From JACZST01 sp036985755 (GTDB lineage Bacteria > Actinomycetota > Acidimicrobiia > Spongiisociales > UBA5794), in the NCBI GenBank assembly GCA_036985755.1, contig BTQG01000100.1, positions 1-8,253 of the forward strand: 8,253 nucleotides of DNA, in the 5' to 3' direction. The stretch's first letter is position 1, and the number at the start of each line of letters is the position of its first letter. The translations under genes were made by a program, and so were the position numbers. The notes beneath the pieces are model-generated. The model did not search any database. It had not been told where the DNA came from and saw only the letters and a list, made by a program, of their open reading frames with translations. This document shows positions 6,039 through 8,253 of this stretch, one piece after another.

Positions 6039-7661
6039 TCAGCTCAGCGGGACACTTTGCCCGGCCTTGACGAAGGCGTCATCCATCAGCCAGATTCCCG
6101 CCATCCCGGCGAGACCACCAAGGGCGCCGAGCCAGACCGTGCCGCCGCCGAGCACGGCCATGGCGAGCACGAGCGGAACCACCGCGGCGAGGGCGAGACC
6201 GGACCACCACTCGGTGGCGAAGGCGCCCCGAGTCATATGGTGGTAAGCCTCCGCCGCGTTTCTCGTCGGGTGGCTGGATCGAAGCTCGATGACGGCAAGC
6301 AGCGCGACCACGACGGCACCGACCAGCATCGTCCAGGCAGAGCCTTCGGTGCCCGGCTGGAGAGTGCTCGCAGCCATGGCCGCGGCTTGGCCGAGCAGTT
6401 TCGAGATCTCGCTGTTCACGGCGCTGGCCACGAGCGAAAGCCCGCCCCCGGCCACGAGGGCACCGGCAAGCATGTGCCACAGCAACAATGGGCTCTGCCA
6501 CAGATCGCGGGCCTCCGCCTGGGCGAACAAGAACGCGGTGTAGCCGGCTACTGCAACAGCCACGACCGCGGCCACGCCGATCGCCACCCTGACGACGTCC
6601 CGCTGGTCGGCGACGCCGGCGAGGAACCAGATGCCGAGGACCAAGCCGTATGCACCGAGGATCCACGTGCCGCGCACCAGCCACGATCCGGGGTTGCCCT
6701 TGGTGAGCAGGTAGAAGAACCGGTCGGGGCGCTTGAGGTCCGCCACCAGCAGTGCCCCCGTCCCCAGCAAGAGCAGGCCGGCGACGAGCGGGGCGGCCCA
6801 CCGCATCCAGATGGTCTCCAGGCCCGCGCCGAACAGCAGCGCAACGAGCGCCGCGATCGCAATCCCTGCCGCGATGCCCTTGGTGAGGAAGTAGCTCGAC
6901 ACCCGCCACCCCCAGGGCATGGGAAATTTGTTGGCGTAGACGACACGTGCGGGATGGCCGTTCGCCGCAGCCACCCGGGGGGCGGTCGGTTCCGGCTGAT
7001 AGGTGTCGGGTGTCACCGAGGTCAGGTCGACCGACAGCCACGACTGCTCGATGCCGGGAGGGTCCTGCCAGATCCCGCCGTCATCGGGCCGCTCCGCACC
7101 GAGCGGGTCGATGCTTTCCGGCTCGACACCCTTGTACCAGAGGTTGGGCTTGGTGCCCTGTTCTGGTGCCCGCTGGTACAGCGTTTCGCCGGCGACCCAC
7201 GTAGCGATCTTGGTGGTCGCGTCGTCGAGGTCGCCGGCGATGATGGCCTCGGTGGGACAGACGACGACGCAGGCGGGCTCGAGACCGACCTCGATGCGGT
7301 GCACGCAGTAGTTGCACTTCTGCGCCGTGTGCTCCCCGGGGTCGATGTACAGAGCGTCGTATGGGCACGCTTGCATACACGACTTGCATCCGATGCAGCG
7401 GTCGGTGTCGAAGTCGACGATGCCGTCGTCGCGTTTGAACAGGGCCGTGGTCGGGCAGATCTCGACGCAGGGTGCGTCGGTGCAGTGGTTGCACCGCATC
7501 ACCGAGAAGAACCGGCCGGTGTCGGGCCAGGCGCCCTTCTCGATGTACTTCACCCAGGTTCGGTTGACCCCGAGCGGCACTTGATGCTCGGTCTTGCACG
7601 CCACGGTGCACGCATGACAGCCGATGCAGCTGTCCTGGTCGATGATGAACCCGTAGCGCAA
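6039..7661 (-). CDS. Fused four-cluster ferredoxin / NrfD-PsrC-like membrane anchor subunit
   Basis: This 540-residue protein joins what are usually two subunits. Residues 1-140 are a PsrB/DmsB-like electron-transfer module with 16 cysteines for four [4Fe-4S] clusters: C12/15/18/22, C57/60/65/69, C89/92/95/99 and C116/119/131/135. Residues 142-250 form a linker without recognisable motifs. Residues 257-526 hold eight hydrophobic segments (about 258-280, 287-307, 331-350, 356-380, 391-413, 442-460, 485-505, 507-526), and YLLTKGNPGSWLVRGTWIL (317-335) matches the NrfD family. It would exchange electrons between the catalytic subunit and membrane quinones. No signal peptide precedes the ferredoxin domain. 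Positive charges cluster in the loops at 308-331 and 460-480, which places N- and C-termini inside. The start is TTG at 7661, preceded by a strong AAGGTGAGGG; a nearby GTG at 7668 is out of frame and opens a spurious ORF. It ends 5 bp before the catalytic gene, and its stop codon overlaps that gene's ribosome binding site. Confidence 0.92.
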   Translation of the reverse strand: MRYGFIIDQDSCIGCHACTVACKTEHQVPLGVNRTWVKYIEKGAWPDTGRFFSVMRCNHCTDAPCVEICPTTALFKRDDGIVDFDTDRCIGCKSCMQACPYDALYIDPGEHTAQKCNYCVHRIEVGLEPACVVVCPTEAIIAGDLDDATTKIATWVAGETLYQRAPEQGTKPNLWYKGVEPESIDPLGAERPDDGGIWQDPPGIEQSWLSVDLTSVTPDTYQPEPTAPRVAAANGHPARVVYANKFPMPWGWRVSSYFLTKGIAAGIAIAALVALLFGAGLETIWMRWAAPLVAGLLLLGTGALLVADLKRPDRFFYLLTKGNPGSWLVRGTWILGAYGLVLGIWFLAGVADQRDVVRVAIGVAAVVAVAVAGYTAFLFAQAEARDLWQSPLLLWHMLAGALVAGGGLSLVASAVNSEISKLLGQAAAMAASTLQPGTEGSAWTMLVGAVVVALLAVIELRSSHPTRNAAEAYHHMTRGAFATEWWSGLALAAVVPLVLAMAVLGGGTVWLGALGGLAGMAGIWLMDDAFVKAGQSVPLS

Positions 7662-7674
7662 CCCTCACCTTCCC
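7662..7674 (-). promoter_or_regulatory. Ribosome binding site deciding the TTG start of the fusion gene
   Basis: On the minus strand GGGAAGGTGAGGG lies immediately before TTG at 7661-7659. GAAGG is 6 nt from the TTG, ideal spacing. The GTG within this same purine-rich stretch (7668-7666) is in another frame that lacks the cysteine motifs, so the TTG is the start that produces the ferredoxin-like protein. Confidence 0.7.
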
Positions 7675-7702
7675 GTCGGCGGATACCGTACTTGTTTTTG
7701 CG

Positions 7703-7716
7703 CCGGGGCTCCCCGG
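7703..7716. repeat. GC hairpin directly after the Dps stop codon
   Basis: CCGGGGCTCCCCGG is a perfect 14-bp palindrome that abuts the Dps TAA stop (7719-7717). As RNA it would fold with about a 5-bp stem and a 4-nt loop. On the coding strand it is followed by CGCAAAAACAAG, that is A's rather than T's, so it is not a normal intrinsic terminator. It might protect the 3' end of the Dps message or partly separate its expression from the oxidoreductase operon. The remaining sequence to 7662 shows no promoter I would defend. Confidence 0.4.
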
Positions 7717-8184
7717 TTACTCCAGGAGGCTCCGCAGCATCCAGGCGGTCTTTTCGTGGATGTCGACTCGCCTCGTGGCCAGATCGACCGTGGCAATGTC
7801 GGACGCCTGCTCCGCTCCGCTCACGACGGCGCGCGCGGTAGCCACCACGGTCTCGTGGCCCTCGATCAGGTTGCGGATCATCCCGCTGGCATCTGGGAGC
7901 GCCTCATCTTCGCCCACCGAGTTCAGGCTGGTGAACTCCCGGAACGTCGCAGGGGCGACGTGCCCGAGCGACCGGATCCGTTCTGCGATCTCGTCCACGG
8001 CCAGCGCCAGCTCGTTGTAGTGCTCTTCGAACATGAGGTGGAGCGTGTGGAACATGGGCCCGGTGACGTTCCAGTGGTAGTTGTGGCTCTTCAGGTACAG
8101 CGTGTAGGTGTCCGCCAGCAGCCGCGACAGCTCGGCGGAGACTTCCTTACGGGCGGCCTCGTCGAGGCCGGTGTTGATCTCCAT
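7717..8184 (-). CDS. dps: Dps-family ferritin-like DNA-protection / iron-storage protein
   Basis: A 155-residue protein, the usual Dps length. It should form a dodecameric cage in the cytoplasm that oxidises Fe(II) with hydrogen peroxide and stores the ferric mineral, limiting hydroxyl-radical damage. The signature SHNYHWNVTGPMFHTLHLMF (33-52) is clear. The inter-subunit ferroxidase residues line up in spacing with E. coli Dps H51, H63, D67, D78 and E82 as H37, H49, E53, D64 and E68; the one change is Asp to Glu at 53. The N-terminal tail is short and not lysine-rich, so DNA binding of the E. coli type is doubtful. The start is ATG at 8184 with AAGGAG 6 nt upstream. The preceding gene ends 20 bp before it and the fusion-subunit gene starts 55 bp after it, all in the same direction, so shared transcription is possible but not shown. 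Confidence 0.93.
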   Translation of the reverse strand: MEINTGLDEAARKEVSAELSRLLADTYTLYLKSHNYHWNVTGPMFHTLHLMFEEHYNELALAVDEIAERIRSLGHVAPATFREFTSLNSVGEDEALPDASGMIRNLIEGHETVVATARAVVSGAEQASDIATVDLATRRVDIHEKTAWMLRSLLE

Positions 8185-8197
8185 CGTTTACTCCTTG
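8185..8197 (-). promoter_or_regulatory. Strong Shine-Dalgarno of the Dps gene
   Basis: AAGGAG (8196-8191 on the minus strand) sits 6 nt before the ATG at 8184. It confirms that start over any internal one and suggests efficient translation. Confidence 0.75.
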
Positions 8198-8204
8198 CGT
8201 TGGC

Positions 8205-8253
8205 TCACTCGGCTTCTACGCCGAGGAAGGTTCTGATGCGTTCCCGCGCCTCT
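8205..8253 (-). CDS. C-terminal end of an unidentified protein, cut by the window edge
   Basis: One minus-strand frame reads EARERIRTFLGVEAE and then TGA (8207-8205). This charged amphipathic helix-like tail looks like a real C-terminus, and the stop is 20 bp before the Dps start, just upstream of its ribosome binding site. Fifteen residues are too few to name a family. If real, it is probably cotranscribed with the Dps gene. Confidence 0.55.
   Translation of the reverse strand, partial: EARERIRTFLGVEAE

Noticed and set aside
5356..6246. A 296-codon plus-strand open frame opposite the start of the catalytic gene and the end of the fusion gene
   Set aside because: It spans two genuine minus-strand genes, and its residues show no family motif, only valine/glycine/arginine-rich shadow composition.
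7703..7716. Intrinsic terminator after the Dps gene
   Set aside because: The hairpin is real, but in the direction of transcription it is followed by A's, not T's, so I list it only as a hairpin.
6021..7841. A 606-codon open frame on the plus strand, opposite the Fe-S/NrfD gene
   Set aside because: The translation is low-complexity, rich in Arg, Gly, Pro, His and Asp, with no recognisable domain. It mirrors the codon structure of the clear minus-strand gene, a usual effect of high GC.

Overview
The window is high-GC bacterial DNA, roughly two thirds G+C by eye. Every gene I accept lies on the minus strand. GTG and TTG starts, short gene spacing and the style of the PLP enzyme and lipoprotein suggest Actinomycetota, perhaps an uncultured Acidimicrobiia-like lineage. 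That placement is an inference: no rRNA or marker gene is present.

In transcription order (right to left): the last 15 codons of an unidentified gene (8205-8253); a Dps-type ferritin-like protein (7717-8184); a single-chain fusion of a four-cluster ferredoxin subunit with an NrfD/PsrC-type eight-helix membrane anchor (6039-7661); a DMSO-reductase-superfamily molybdopterin catalytic subunit (3298-6033); a TorD/NarJ-like chaperone (2553-3314); a predicted lipoprotein with a duplicated helical unit (1579-2487); and a group II PLP-dependent decarboxylase-like enzyme (38-1450).

The central three genes are the core. The membrane-fusion gene and the catalytic gene are 5 bp apart, and the catalytic and chaperone genes overlap by 17 bp, so they almost certainly form an operon for one complex iron-sulfur molybdoenzyme. 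Electrons would pass between the Mo site, its N-terminal [4Fe-4S] cluster, four further clusters in the fusion protein, and the quinone pool at the NrfD-like anchor. Neither the catalytic subunit nor the fusion has a Tat or Sec signal, and the positive charges of the anchor loops put its N-terminal ferredoxin domain inside. The complex therefore probably faces the cytoplasm, unlike polysulfide, thiosulfate or tetrathionate reductases. Its substrate cannot be read from the sequence; cytoplasmic SoeABC-like sulfite oxidation is one possibility among several.

Dps could guard against iron and peroxide stress near this Fe-S-rich enzyme, but its link to the operon rests only on adjacency. The lipoprotein and the PLP enzyme are separated from the core and from each other by short gaps and need not share its function. 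An unexplained element is a perfect 33-bp inverted repeat inside the catalytic gene (3661-3693), followed on the plus strand by a T-rich stretch. I saw no RNA genes, CRISPR arrays, insertion sequences or attachment sites, and no gap between genes exceeds about 130 bp.
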